A DNA stretch of 25,312 nt from Opitutus sp. GAS368 (GCA_945862035.1 CAMAXB010000007.1:1-25312), one strand, 5' to 3'; counted from the stretch's first letter, positions 1 through 7,795 are shown. The notes: a model not told the origin generated them from the letters alone. Program-made: numbers and translations.

Positions 1-82
1 CACGTAATACGTGACACATCGCCGGAGTCCGTCCGGCGCGGCCCTGCGGCGGGAACGAAAAGTGTCACGTATTACGTGACAC
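1..82. repeat. Palindromic repeat pair (REP/BIME-like)
   Basis: Positions 62-82 form a perfect 21-nt palindrome with arms GTGTCACGTA and TACGTGACAC around a single central T. Positions 1-17 are the right-hand 17 nt of the same palindrome with a central A, so the second copy lies in opposite orientation and is cut by the window edge. The 44-nt spacer holds its own hairpin: GCCGGA (21-26) pairs with TCCGGC (32-37). Palindrome, hairpin, palindrome is the architecture of REP/BIME elements, which in other bacteria are moved by single-stranded REP-associated (RAYT) transposases. No such transposase is visible here. A dyad operator for dgt is the alternative, but two copies in opposite orientation favour a repeat. 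Confidence 0.7.
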
Positions 83-146
83 CTTGCTTTGGGCGCGTGC
101 TTATTGGGTTGGCAAGGGGCGGGGGTTGGGGATTCTGGGCGATCGC

Positions 147-1415
147 ATGGCGAATGGGTTCTACACTGCATTTGACGAGGAGACGCTCGGCGGGCCGCGC
201 CGCTCGGATTACCGCACGCCGTTTCAGGTTGATCGCGACCGCGTGATCCACTCGCACGTCTTCCGGAAGTTGCAGTCGAAGACGCAGGTGTTTCTCTCCG
301 GCGAGTACGACTTCTATCGCACACGGCTGACCCATTCAATGGAGGTCGCGCAGATTGGCCGGTCGATCTGCACCTGGCTGCTCACGCGGGGAGCGCCGCT
401 GGCGCCGGACTTTTTTCTGGAGAGCGATCTCGTTGAGGCGGTCTGCCTCGCGCATGACCTGGGGCATCCCCCGTTCGGGCATTCCGGTGAGCGGACGCTC
501 CAGGAATTGATGCGCCGGCATGGCGGCTTTGAGGGCAATGCCCAGACGCTTCATCTGTTGACGGAGACCATGCACCAGACCGAGACATCGGTCCGCGGCA
601 TGCAGCCGACACGGGCCCTGCTCGACGGGGTGCTCAAGTACAAGAAGCTCTACCGCGAGTACCCCGCGCACCCGGCGAACCATTTTCTCTACGATCCGCA
701 GATCGTCTACCGCGACGTGGTTTTCGCGGGGGCGCCGATCCCGGCGGCGATGCACAGCGGCGAGACACTGAACCAGTTCAAGAGTGTCGAGTGTCAGATC
801 ATGGATTGGGCGGATGATGCGGCCTACTCGCTCAACGACATTGTGGACGGGGTGAAGGCGGGGTTTCTCACGATCGAGCGGATTGAAACGTGGGCGGCGG
901 GGCAGCCGATTGATCCCGAGCGCCAGGTGCATCTGGACACGCTCTTTGCGGCGATCCGGGGTGACCGGCTGGAAAGCGAGTTTTCCCAGAAGATCGGCCG
1001 CTTCATCACCGCGTGCCGGCTGCGGGAGCGGGACAACTTCATGGCGAAGCGAACCAATCGCTACCGCTTCGATCTGGTCGTAGCGCCGGAGGCCGAACGT
1101 GAGGCCCAGTTCTACAAGCAGCTAGCGAACGACATCATCTTTGAAAGCCCGCAGCTCCAGCAGATGGAGCACAAGGCGCGGCAGGTGATGTTCAGTCTGT
1201 GGAAGGCCGTGTGGAGCAATTACGTCGAGCGCGAGGCTCGCGTGATCAACCTGCTGCCGACGCGCATGGGCGCGTTGATCCACGCGGAAGAGAGCACGGC
1301 GGGCAAGGCGCGGCGGATTTGCGACTGGCTCGCGGGGCTCACCGACGGGATGATCGTGCGGACGTACAAGCGGCTGAACGATCCTGATTTCGGCTCGATC
1401 CGGGATCTGAGCTGA
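147..1415 (+). CDS. dgt: dGTPase-like deoxynucleoside triphosphate triphosphohydrolase (HD superfamily)
   Basis: Predicted to hydrolyse dGTP or other dNTPs to the deoxynucleoside and triphosphate in the cytoplasm, limiting dNTP pools. The product is 422 aa, within the usual range for dGTPase-like proteins. The HD metal-binding residues are visible: His63 in THSMEVAQ, then the His103-Asp104 pair in AHDLGHPPFGHSGE, which is the dGTPase-type signature. The N-terminal stretch from YRTPFQVDRDRV to FRKLQSKTQVF is also typical. I chose ATG 147 because the family begins close to this point and the 21 upstream codons look like untranslated G-rich sequence; no strong SD is present. It stands alone, convergent with the HD gene on the other strand. 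Substrate preference cannot be read from the sequence. Confidence 0.9.
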   Translation: MANGFYTAFDEETLGGPRRSDYRTPFQVDRDRVIHSHVFRKLQSKTQVFLSGEYDFYRTRLTHSMEVAQIGRSICTWLLTRGAPLAPDFFLESDLVEAVCLAHDLGHPPFGHSGERTLQELMRRHGGFEGNAQTLHLLTETMHQTETSVRGMQPTRALLDGVLKYKKLYREYPAHPANHFLYDPQIVYRDVVFAGAPIPAAMHSGETLNQFKSVECQIMDWADDAAYSLNDIVDGVKAGFLTIERIETWAAGQPIDPERQVHLDTLFAAIRGDRLESEFSQKIGRFITACRLRERDNFMAKRTNRYRFDLVVAPEAEREAQFYKQLANDIIFESPQLQQMEHKARQVMFSLWKAVWSNYVEREARVINLLPTRMGALIHAEESTAGKARRICDWLAGLTDGMIVRTYKRLNDPDFGSIRDLS

Positions 1416-1760
1416 GCGGCGGCGCGTCAGCGCGGCCCGGCAAATGACCATGCCTGAGCCGCGCGTGCGCGATTTTCTGGCAGCGAGCTCGTTGCGCCCT
1501 GAATTTTCCGAAAGCGCGGGGATGAGATCGAGGGCGAGGGCGATGTCCACAACGAGGCAACCGTCGGCGGCGACATCCGCGGTTGGTGAAAGGCGCTGCT
1601 CCGTCCCGAGGCGTCCGCGGTTGACTGCGATGGAGACACCGGGCCGCAACAGGGGGGCTGAATTCGTGGGGTGCGAGGGCGGCGGCGCAGCGCGGTGGGA
1701 GCAACGCGCTCCCCCGGCTTGGCGTTTACATGGGTCTCGACCCGATTGGCGGAAACGTGC
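1416..1760. other. Intergenic region between convergent genes, no supported gene
   Basis: This 345-bp gap separates the 3' ends of dgt and the HD nucleotidase. Open frames cross it on both strands but none resembles a family, and the longest simply runs antisense into dgt. Two hairpins are visible: CGCG-CGTG-CGCG at 1460-1471 followed by ATTTT, a poor candidate terminator for dgt, and GGGAGC/GCTCCC with a 5-nt loop at 1697-1713, which could stop or protect either transcript but has no T tract. Confidence 0.5.
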
Positions 1761-2354
1761 TCAGGCTTTCAAGTGCCCGTGCGCCACGGCTTCACGAATC
1801 ATCTCGGCTGCGTAGGCCCAAACCGCCGCGGAGCCATCGGCGATGTGCCGGTTGCGCGCGATCACCCGGTCGCTGGTCACGCCATGGCGCTGCCAGGCGG
1901 AGCCCTCGGTCGCGCAGTTGAGGAGCATGGGTTGGAAGCGGTCGACGGCGGCGGCGAACCGCGCTTCCGGTGTCTCGCGGGCCTCGAATTCATCCCACAG
2001 GGCGCGAAATTCGGCCGCCTGATCGGACGGCAGGAGGCCGAAGAGGCGCTCGGCGGCCTTGACCTCGCGGGCGTGCTGGTCGGCCATGCGGGCCGTATCG
2101 TAGGCGAAGGTGTCGCCGGCATCGATTTCAACGATGTCGTGCACCAGCAGCATTTTGAGCACCCGCAGCACGTCGAGCCCGGGGGAGTTGGCGTGTTCGG
2201 CCAGGACGAGCACCATCAGGCAGATGTGCCAGGAGTGCTCGGCGTCACTTTCCGCGCGGCGACTATTGATCAGGACGGTCTGGCGGAAGATTTCCTTGAG
2301 CCGGTCAACCTCCCGGATGAAGCCGATCTGCTGAACCAGACGCGAGTTAACCAT
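1761..2354 (-). CDS. HD-domain 5'-nucleotidase, YfbR/HDDC2-like
   Basis: A 197-aa HD-superfamily phosphohydrolase. The family (YfbR in bacteria, HDDC2 in eukaryotes) removes phosphate from deoxynucleoside 5'-monophosphates using a divalent metal. The motif series is present in order: AEHSWH (residues 38-43, metal-ligand His40), then LLVHDIVEIDAGDT with His72-Asp73 and Glu76, then a late Asp in the AAAVDRFQPML segment. Length and motif spacing fit. The start is ATG at 2352-2354; no SD is evident. It is convergent with dgt and divergent from serA, so it is probably a single-gene transcript with its promoter in 2355-2465. It could act on other nucleotides, since the family is loosely specific. 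Confidence 0.85.
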   Translation of the reverse strand: MVNSRLVQQIGFIREVDRLKEIFRQTVLINSRRAESDAEHSWHICLMVLVLAEHANSPGLDVLRVLKMLLVHDIVEIDAGDTFAYDTARMADQHAREVKAAERLFGLLPSDQAAEFRALWDEFEARETPEARFAAAVDRFQPMLLNCATEGSAWQRHGVTSDRVIARNRHIADGSAAVWAYAAEMIREAVAHGHLKA

Positions 2355-2465
2355 GTCTAACCGTAGCGGTTTCGGATCTGACAGGCGAGCGCGGACTCCG
2401 TCCGCCCGGCAACCTTTTCCTTGCGGGTCGGGGCGCGGACCCCTTCGATGGGATGCATTTGCCTC
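2355..2465. other. Divergent intergenic region with GC hairpins
   Basis: This 111-bp gap must hold the promoters of both the HD gene and serA, but no convincing -35/-10 pair is visible. A perfect hairpin, GCGGAC-TCC-GTCCGC, lies at 2391-2405, and a weaker dyad GGGTC (2425-2429) pairs with GACCC (2438-2442). The core GGACTCCGTCC resembles GGAGTCCGTCC in the repeat spacer at 25-35, so both may be copies of one short intergenic repeat. Confidence 0.4.
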
Positions 2466-4055
2466 ATGAAAATTCTCGTTGCCGATAAGATCTCACCCAA
2501 GGGAGTCGCTTACCTGCGCCAGCAGCCGGGCTTCGAAGTCATCGAGGCTTACGGCTCCTCTCCGGAAAAGGTGCTGGAACTGGTGAAGGACGTGCACGCC
2601 ATCGCGGTGCGCTCCGAGACCAAAATCACCCGCGAGGTCTTCGCGGCGGCGCCCCTGCTCAAGGTGGTTGGTCGCGCCGGTGTCGGCGTCGATAATGTTG
2701 ATGTCGAGGCTGCCACCGAACGGGGCGTGGTCGTCATGAACACGCCGGCCGGCAATACCATCGCCACAGCCGAGTTGACCTTCACCCACATCCTCTGCGG
2801 CGCCCGACCGGTGCCCCAGGCGGCGGCCTCGATGAAGGCCGGCCAGTGGGACCGCAAGAGCTTCGGCGGCATCGAGCTTTTCAAGAAGACCCTCGGCATC
2901 GTCGGTCTCGGCCGTATCGGTGGCGAAGTCGCCAAGCGGGCGCAGGCCTTCGGCATGCGCGTGCTCGCGTATGACCCCTATCTTGCCCCCAGCCGCGCCA
3001 AGGCCATGCAGGTTGAGATCGCGACCATGGATGAGATCCTCGCCCAGGCGGACTACATCACGGTGCACATGCCGCTGACCGAGGACACCAAGTACATGAT
3101 CGACGAGGCCGCCTTCGCGAAGTGCAAGAAGGGTCTGCGGATCTTCAACTGCGCCCGCGGCGGCATCATCAAGGAGTCGGCGCTGGTTGAGGCGGTCAAG
3201 TCGGGCAAGGTCGCGGCCGCCGGTCTCGACGTGTTCGAGGACGAGCCCCTGGCGAAAGACAGCGAGCTGCGCACTCTGGCCAACGTGGTCCTGACCCCAC
3301 ACCTCGGCGCCTCCACGGCCGAGGCGCAGGAGTCGGTCGGGATTGAGATCGCCGAGCAGATCACGGACGTCCTCGCGGGGGGGGTGATTCGCAATGCGGT
3401 CAACATGCCCTCGATGGACGCTGCCGCCGTCAAGGTCCTCGGGCCGTACCTCGATCTCGGCACCAAGCTGGGCACGCTGGTCCAGCAGATCGCGCCCAAG
3501 CAGATCGCGACCCTACGCATCACCTATTTTGGCAAAGTGGTGGACCTCGATGCGAACTCGATCACCCGGGCGATCGAGGGCGGCTTTCTGCGCCGCATCA
3601 GCGGCGAGGAGGTCAACTTCGTCAGCGCGCCGTTCTTCCTCCAGCGCCTCGGCATCGCGGCCGAGGTCATCAAGTCGAACGCGGACTCGGGTTACAGCGA
3701 GCTGATGCAGGTCGAGGCGGTCGCCGCCAGCGGCGAGGTCTTTTCGGCGCAAGGTACGCTGATCGGCAGGGGCAACCAGCCCCGCATCGTCGGCATCAAC
3801 GGCCGCGAGGTCGAGGTCGCGGCGGAGGGCAAGCTGCTCGTCTTGGAGAATCTCGATCAGCCCGGCATGGTGGGCGAAGTCGGCAGCATCCTAGGTCGGG
3901 ACAAGGTCAACATCGCGGACATGTCCCTCAGCCGGCTCACGCCGGGCGGTACGGCCTACATGGTGGTGCGCGTCGACACAGAGCCCAGCGAGTCTGCCCG
4001 CAAGATCATCAAGGAACATCCCGCCATCAAGCTCGCGAAGTTCGTCCAGCTGTGA
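2466..4055 (+). CDS. serA: D-3-phosphoglycerate dehydrogenase
   Basis: Oxidises 3-phosphoglycerate to 3-phosphohydroxypyruvate with NAD, the first step of serine synthesis in the cytoplasm. The product is 529 aa, the long bacterial form. Visible features in order: an N-terminal substrate domain (MKILVADKISPKG), the Rossmann motif GLGRIGGEVAKRAQAFG, an Asp after strand 2 (AYDPY), the catalytic arginine region NCARGGII, VFEDEP, the catalytic-His region PHLGASTAEAQ, an intervening ASB-type domain, and a C-terminal ACT domain beginning near LVLENLDQPGMVGEVGSI. The ACT domain suggests serine feedback control, as in related enzymes. ATG 2466 is preferred over an upstream TTG because the protein normally begins with this strand; the SD is weak. 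Hairpins downstream suggest it is a separate transcript from plsY. Confidence 0.95.
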   Translation: MKILVADKISPKGVAYLRQQPGFEVIEAYGSSPEKVLELVKDVHAIAVRSETKITREVFAAAPLLKVVGRAGVGVDNVDVEAATERGVVVMNTPAGNTIATAELTFTHILCGARPVPQAAASMKAGQWDRKSFGGIELFKKTLGIVGLGRIGGEVAKRAQAFGMRVLAYDPYLAPSRAKAMQVEIATMDEILAQADYITVHMPLTEDTKYMIDEAAFAKCKKGLRIFNCARGGIIKESALVEAVKSGKVAAAGLDVFEDEPLAKDSELRTLANVVLTPHLGASTAEAQESVGIEIAEQITDVLAGGVIRNAVNMPSMDAAAVKVLGPYLDLGTKLGTLVQQIAPKQIATLRITYFGKVVDLDANSITRAIEGGFLRRISGEEVNFVSAPFFLQRLGIAAEVIKSNADSGYSELMQVEAVAASGEVFSAQGTLIGRGNQPRIVGINGREVEVAAEGKLLVLENLDQPGMVGEVGSILGRDKVNIADMSLSRLTPGGTAYMVVRVDTEPSESARKIIKEHPAIKLAKFVQL

Positions 4056-4092
4056 TCTCCGCCCTCCAGCCTTGCTCCGCGTCAGCCGGATT

Positions 4093-4112
4093 GCCCTCCG
4101 CTCCGGGAGGGC
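4093..4112 (+). terminator. GC hairpin after serA
   Basis: GCCCTCC (4093-4099) pairs perfectly with GGAGGGC (4106-4112) around a 6-nt loop, 37 nt after the serA stop. No T tract follows (GAAAGAAACT), so alone it is more a 3'-end stabiliser or the first of a tandem pair with the hairpin at 4121-4146. Confidence 0.45.
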
Positions 4113-4120
4113 GAAAGAAA

Positions 4121-4146
4121 CTTCCAGCCTGAGGCTGAGAGTTTTT
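4121..4146 (+). terminator. Rho-independent terminator of serA
   Basis: CAGCC (4125-4129) pairs with GGCTG (4133-4137) around TGA. The stem extends outward through CTT/GAG with one mismatch and one wobble pair, and TTTTT follows at 4142-4146. The plsY start codon is only 9 nt further on. The descending arm GAGGCTGAGAG is also the only purine-rich stretch available as a plsY ribosome site. Confidence 0.65.
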
Positions 4147-4154
4147 CGTTGGCC

Positions 4155-4772
4155 ATGTTCACGCCTCTGATCCTCGCGCTGGTCGCCGGTTATTTCCTCG
4201 GCTCTTTGCCGTTTGGATATCTGGTCGCGCGGGCGAAAGGGGTGAACATCTTTGAGGTCGGCTCGAAAAGCTCCGGCGCGACCAACGTCCGCCGAGTCCT
4301 TGGAAACGGTCCAGGCGCGCTCGTGCTTTTCCTCGACGCTTTGAAGGGCGCGGCGGCGGTGGGCTGGCCGATGTTCGTCTACTCGGACGAGGTTGGCCTC
4401 GGCGCGGGTCTCTCCGCTCTCGTTGGCGCGGTGCTTGGTCACAGTTTCTCCTGCTTCACCCAGTTCAAGGGCGGCAAGAGCGTCGCGACCGGCGCGGGCG
4501 CCTTTCTCGTGCTGTTTCCGATCGGCGCCGGCATCGCGCTGGCGGTCTTTGGAATCACGCTCGCGATCGGGAGGGTGGTTTCGCTTTCGTCCATGCTCGC
4601 AGCAATCGCACTGCCGGTAACGGCGTGGATCCTTGATCGTGGCACCGGGCTGACCGTGACTTGTACCGCGATCGCGGCATTCGTGATCTTCCGCCATCGG
4701 GCCAATATTTCGCGCATCCTCGCGGGCACCGAGAACAAGATCGGCAAGAAGAGTCAGTCGGTTCAGCCGTAG
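4155..4772 (+). CDS. plsY: Acyl-phosphate:glycerol-3-phosphate acyltransferase PlsY
   Basis: Transfers an acyl chain from acyl-phosphate to glycerol-3-phosphate, the first membrane step of phospholipid synthesis. The product is 205 aa with several hydrophobic segments, as usual for this inner-membrane family. The three conserved cytoplasmic motifs are visible: SLPFGYLVARAKGVNIFEVG followed by SGATNVRRVLG; KGGKSVATGAG with its phosphate-binding glycines; and RHRANISRILAGTENKIG near the C-terminus. ATG 4155 is preferred to TTG 4149 because it starts directly before the first membrane segment. It precedes hom by 17 nt. It may be co-transcribed with the threonine genes or driven by read-through from serA. 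Confidence 0.93.
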   Translation: MFTPLILALVAGYFLGSLPFGYLVARAKGVNIFEVGSKSSGATNVRRVLGNGPGALVLFLDALKGAAAVGWPMFVYSDEVGLGAGLSALVGAVLGHSFSCFTQFKGGKSVATGAGAFLVLFPIGAGIALAVFGITLAIGRVVSLSSMLAAIALPVTAWILDRGTGLTVTCTAIAAFVIFRHRANISRILAGTENKIGKKSQSVQP

Positions 4773-4789
4773 GCAGTTTTTTTCCAGCC

Positions 4790-6097
4790 ATGACCGAACT
4801 TTCCGTCATCAACATCGGCATCTGCGGCCTCGGCACCGTCGGGCAAGGCGTGTGGAAACACGTCGAGGGCGCCCGGGCGGCGCTCGAGTCGCGCCTCGGC
4901 GTCAAGCTGCGTCTGCACCGCGCCTCCGTGCGCGATCTGCGCAAAAAGCGCTCTGTGCGCGTTCCGGCCAACCGGCTGACGACCGACCCGCTCGCGGTCG
5001 CCACCGACCCGGATGTTCACCTTGTCTGCGAACTCATCGGCGGCACCACGATTGCCCGCGAGGTCACGCTGGCGGCGCTCCGCCTCGGCAAGACGGTCGT
5101 CTCGGCCAACAAGGCGCTCCTCTGTGCCCATGGCCCTGAGATTTTTGCCGCCGCCCGCCAGCATGGCGGGCACTTCTTTTTCGAGGCGTCCGTCGCGGGC
5201 GGCATCCCGATCATCAAGGCCCTGCGGGAGGGTCTGGTCGCGAATCGTTTTGGACTGATCTACGGCATCCTCAACGGCACCTGCAATTACATCCTGACCC
5301 GGATGGAGCGCGAGGGCCTGTCCTATCCCGAGATCCTCGCGGAGGCCAAGGCGCTTGGCTACGCGGAGGCGGATGAATCACTCGATGTCGAGGGCTGGGA
5401 TACCGCGCACAAGGCCGCGATCCTCGCCTACCTGGCGCACGGGACCTGGGTGCCGACCAAGTCGATGCTCGTCGAGGGCATCACCCAGCTTACCCAGGCC
5501 GACATCGCCTATGCCCGCGACAATGGGTATGCGATCAAGCTGCTGGCCGTGATCACCCGAGATTTTGCCTCGGACGAACTTTTTGTCCGCGTGCACCCGA
5601 CGCTGGTCCCCCGCACCAAGGTGCTGGCCAATGTCAACGAGGTCTACAACGGCATCTCCGTGACGGGTGACGTCGTGGGCGAGACGGTCTACATCGGTCG
5701 TGGCGCGGGGCAGGACCCGACTGCGAGCGCGGTGATCAGCGACATTGCCGACGCCATCATCCTCCTCCGGCGCGGCAACACACCGCTGCCCGAGCCGGTC
5801 GAGCATCGCTGCCCGCTGACGCCGCTGGAGCACATCGAGGGCCGCTACTACATCCGCATGGACGTGAAGGACGAACCCGGCGTGCTGGCCCGCATCGCCA
5901 CCTCGACGGCCCAGTCGCAGGTCAGCATCGCGAGCGTGCTCCAGCGCCCAAGCGAGCGCGCCGGCGCCGCGACCCTCATCCTCACGACGCACACGAGCAA
6001 CGAGAAGGCGATCCGGGCCACCCTCGCTCGCCTGCGCCGCCTCTCCAGCGTCCTCGGTGAGCCGTTGCTCCTGCGCATCGGCGACTTCACCGCCTAA
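4790..6097 (+). CDS. hom: Homoserine dehydrogenase with C-terminal ACT domain
   Basis: Reduces aspartate semialdehyde to homoserine with NAD(P)H, the branch point toward threonine and methionine. The 435-aa length is the usual monofunctional size. Seen in order: the Rossmann motif GICGLGTVGQGVW near the start, TVVSANKALL, the catalytic-domain signature YGILNGTCNYILTRM, the substrate-site stretch EADESLDVEGWDTAHKAAI, and an ACT domain from about residue 350 (YYIRMDVKDEPGVLARIA) that implies threonine feedback. ATG 4790 is chosen because it starts the Rossmann strand; the open frame continues upstream inside plsY without any homology. A T-rich tract (4777-4783) lies in the short gap. It is followed 33 nt later by lysC, consistent with a threonine operon. 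No homoserine kinase gene is present in the window. Confidence 0.95.
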   Translation: MTELSVINIGICGLGTVGQGVWKHVEGARAALESRLGVKLRLHRASVRDLRKKRSVRVPANRLTTDPLAVATDPDVHLVCELIGGTTIAREVTLAALRLGKTVVSANKALLCAHGPEIFAAARQHGGHFFFEASVAGGIPIIKALREGLVANRFGLIYGILNGTCNYILTRMEREGLSYPEILAEAKALGYAEADESLDVEGWDTAHKAAILAYLAHGTWVPTKSMLVEGITQLTQADIAYARDNGYAIKLLAVITRDFASDELFVRVHPTLVPRTKVLANVNEVYNGISVTGDVVGETVYIGRGAGQDPTASAVISDIADAIILLRRGNTPLPEPVEHRCPLTPLEHIEGRYYIRMDVKDEPGVLARIATSTAQSQVSIASVLQRPSERAGAATLILTTHTSNEKAIRATLARLRRLSSVLGEPLLLRIGDFTA

Positions 6098-6130
6098 ACC
6101 TTTTCGCGTCCCTTTCCCTCCAACTCTACC

Positions 6131-7348
6131 ATGGCCAGAATAGTCCAAAAATACGGCGGCACCTCGGTCGGTGATGTCGAACGGATCAAGAAGGTCGCGC
6201 TGCGGATCAAGGCGATTCGCGACCAAGGCAATGAGCTGGTTGTTGTGGTGTCGGCCCGGGCCGGCGTCACCAACGAGCTGCTCGCCCGCGCGAAATCGCT
6301 GGCCGCGAACCCGAGTGATCGCGAGCTCGATATGCTCCTGGCCGTCGGCGAGCAGGAGACGATCGCGCTGACCGCGATCGCGCTGCAGGGCGTCGGGGTG
6401 GACGCCGTCTCTTACACCGGTGCGCAGGCCGGTATCTTCACCGACAAGGTGCACACCAAGGCCAAAATCAAGACGATCAACGCCCAGCCGATCGAGAAGG
6501 ACCTCAAGGCCGGCCGCGTGGTCATCGTCGCGGGTTTCCAGGGCATCAATGAGGAGGGTCACATCACGACCCTCGGTCGGGGCGGCTCGGACCTCACGGC
6601 GATCGCCCTTGCGGCGGCCGTGCAGGCCGACAAGTGCGAGATCTACACTGACGTGGATGGCGTCTACACCGCCGATCCCCGCGTCGTGCCCGATGCGCGG
6701 AAACTGCCGGAGATCTCCTATGACGAGATGCTCGAGCTGGCGTCGTCCGGCTCCAAGGTCATGCAGTCCCGCTCGGTTGAATTTGCCGAGAAATACGGCG
6801 TCGTTTTCGAAGTCCGCTCGTCTTTCAATTATAACCCAGGAACCATCGTGAAGCAGGAAGTAGCCTACATGGAAAAGGTCGTTGTGCGCGGCGTCGCCGT
6901 CGACAAGGACCAGGCCAAGATCATCGTCAGCAACATCCTCGACAAGCCGGGTTCGGCCGCGAGCGTGTTCCGGGCGCTGGCCGACGCCAATATCATCGTC
7001 GACATGATCGTGCAGAATGTCGGCCGCAACGGCATCGCCAATCTGACCTTCACCGTGCCGCAGGTGGACACGGGCAAGGCGCAGAAGGCCCTCGAGCCCG
7101 TGCTCGACGCGGTGGGCGGCGGCCATGTCGCGGTCCACGAGCACATCGCCAAGCTGTCGGTGGTTGGCGTGGGCATGAAGACCCATTCCGGGGTCGCCGC
7201 CACGCTCTTTCAGGCGCTGGCCGATGCGAACATCAACATCGAGCTCATCACGACCTCGGAGATCAAGATCTCGGTCGTGATCGACGAAGACCGCGCCGAC
7301 GAGGCCGCCCGCGTCGCCCACGCCGCGTTCAAGCTGAACGAGCTCTGA
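6131..7348 (+). CDS. lysC: Aspartate kinase with two C-terminal ACT domains
   Basis: Phosphorylates aspartate, committing it to the lysine/diaminopimelate, threonine and methionine branches. The 405-aa length matches the monofunctional class with a tandem ACT regulatory region. Visible motifs: KYGGTSVGD at residues 5-13, the GRGGSDLTAIALA and YTDVDGVYTADPR nucleotide-site segments, and two ACT units starting near VVRGVAVDKDQAKI and KLSVVGVGMKTHSG. Start ATG 6131 gives the standard MARIVQKYGG N-terminus; no SD is seen (CTCTACC precedes). An in-frame ATG at 6869, with AGGAAG 8 nt upstream, lies exactly at the kinase/ACT boundary and could give a separate regulatory subunit. It lies between hom and the hairpin cassette that precedes thrC. 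Confidence 0.95.
   Translation: MARIVQKYGGTSVGDVERIKKVALRIKAIRDQGNELVVVVSARAGVTNELLARAKSLAANPSDRELDMLLAVGEQETIALTAIALQGVGVDAVSYTGAQAGIFTDKVHTKAKIKTINAQPIEKDLKAGRVVIVAGFQGINEEGHITTLGRGGSDLTAIALAAAVQADKCEIYTDVDGVYTADPRVVPDARKLPEISYDEMLELASSGSKVMQSRSVEFAEKYGVVFEVRSSFNYNPGTIVKQEVAYMEKVVVRGVAVDKDQAKIIVSNILDKPGSAASVFRALADANIIVDMIVQNVGRNGIANLTFTVPQVDTGKAQKALEPVLDAVGGGHVAVHEHIAKLSVVGVGMKTHSGVAATLFQALADANINIELITTSEIKISVVIDEDRADEAARVAHAAFKLNEL
6855..6871 (+). promoter_or_regulatory. Possible internal translation start for a LysC regulatory subunit
   Basis: AGGAAG at 6855-6860 precedes in-frame ATG 6869-6871 by 8 nt. Initiation here would give a 159-aa product (residues 247-405) consisting of the two ACT domains. 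Aspartokinases of Bacillus subtilis and Corynebacterium glutamicum use such an in-frame start to make an alpha2-beta2 enzyme. Use here is inferred. Confidence 0.4.
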
Positions 7349-7353
7349 TTGGA

Positions 7354-7386
7354 CAGAGGCCAGAGGCCAGAAGCCAGAGGCCAGAT
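7354..7386 (+). repeat. Left arm of the cassette (GGCCAGA units)
   Basis: This low-complexity arm consists of four near-copies of a CAGAGGC/CAGAAGC-type unit. It is the inverted partner of 7796-7828 and begins 5 nt after the lysC stop. Its AGAGG at 7376-7380 is the only SD-like sequence for the enclosed gene and would be hidden if the stem forms. Confidence 0.8.
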
Positions 7387-7391
7387 TTTCG

Positions 7392-7784
7392 ATGGCTGCG
7401 ATTCGACACTTCACGGACCTGCTCGTCTACCAAAAGGCATTCGAGCTGGGCCGGAGTGTCTTTCGTGCTTCGAAGAGTTGGCCCCCTGATGAGCGCTATG
7501 CCCTAACGGATCAAGCGCGCCGCGCGGCGCGGTCTGTTGGGGCAAATATCGCTGAAGCATGGGGTAAGCGGCGCTATGAGGCGCATTTCGTTGCAAAACT
7601 TTCCGACGCCGACACGGAGTTACTCGAAACTGAACACTGGCTCCTTTGCGCCAAAGATCATGGGTACGTAACTGCTGACCAATTCGATCATCTGCATGTC
7701 CTAATGCGCGAAGTGGGAAAGATGCTGGGGAGTATTATGCAGAATCCTGCCCCGTTTTTGCTCATCGACGCCAAGCGGTCGTAG
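7392..7784 (+). CDS. Four-helix-bundle protein, 23S rRNA intervening-sequence (IVP) family
   Basis: A 130-aa protein of the four-helix-bundle family (PF05635/TIGR02436), named from proteins encoded in intervening sequences of 23S rRNA genes in Leptospira and Coxiella and related to Avd of diversity-generating retroelements. Visible signatures: the N-terminal LLVYQKAFELG helix, the RRAARSVGANIAEAWGKR helix that defines the family, and the KLSDADTELLETEHWL helix. The biochemical role is unknown; related proteins form pentameric barrels that may bind nucleic acid. ATG 7392 gives the canonical N-terminus. Codon use is less GC-biased at third positions than in lysC and thrC, suggesting acquisition. 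It interrupts an otherwise functional lysC-thrC pair and is tightly framed by inverted repeats, so it is more likely a passenger of an element than a threonine gene. No reverse transcriptase or variable repeat is present to suggest a retroelement. Confidence 0.92.
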   Translation: MAAIRHFTDLLVYQKAFELGRSVFRASKSWPPDERYALTDQARRAARSVGANIAEAWGKRRYEAHFVAKLSDADTELLETEHWLLCAKDHGYVTADQFDHLHVLMREVGKMLGSIMQNPAPFLLIDAKRS

Positions 7785-7795
7785 TTCTTTGTCTT

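Noticed and set aside
1122..1649. Minus-strand frame in the dgt 3' region and following gap
   Set aside because: Two thirds lies antisense to dgt. The part in the gap (DGCLVVDIALALDLIPALSE) is mildly protein-like, but I recognise no family, so it stays unannotated.
1444..1815. 123-codon forward frame after dgt
   Set aside because: Composition is Arg/Ala/Ser-rich without a domain, no SD is present, and it runs into the 3' end of the well-supported minus-strand HD gene.
7354..7386. CRISPR-like repeat array from the GGCCAGA units
   Set aside because: Units are contiguous with no spacers and total only 33 nt.
5378..7414. Long antisense open frame opposite hom and lysC
   Set aside because: GC shadow of two recognised genes, with repetitive Asp/Arg/His composition.
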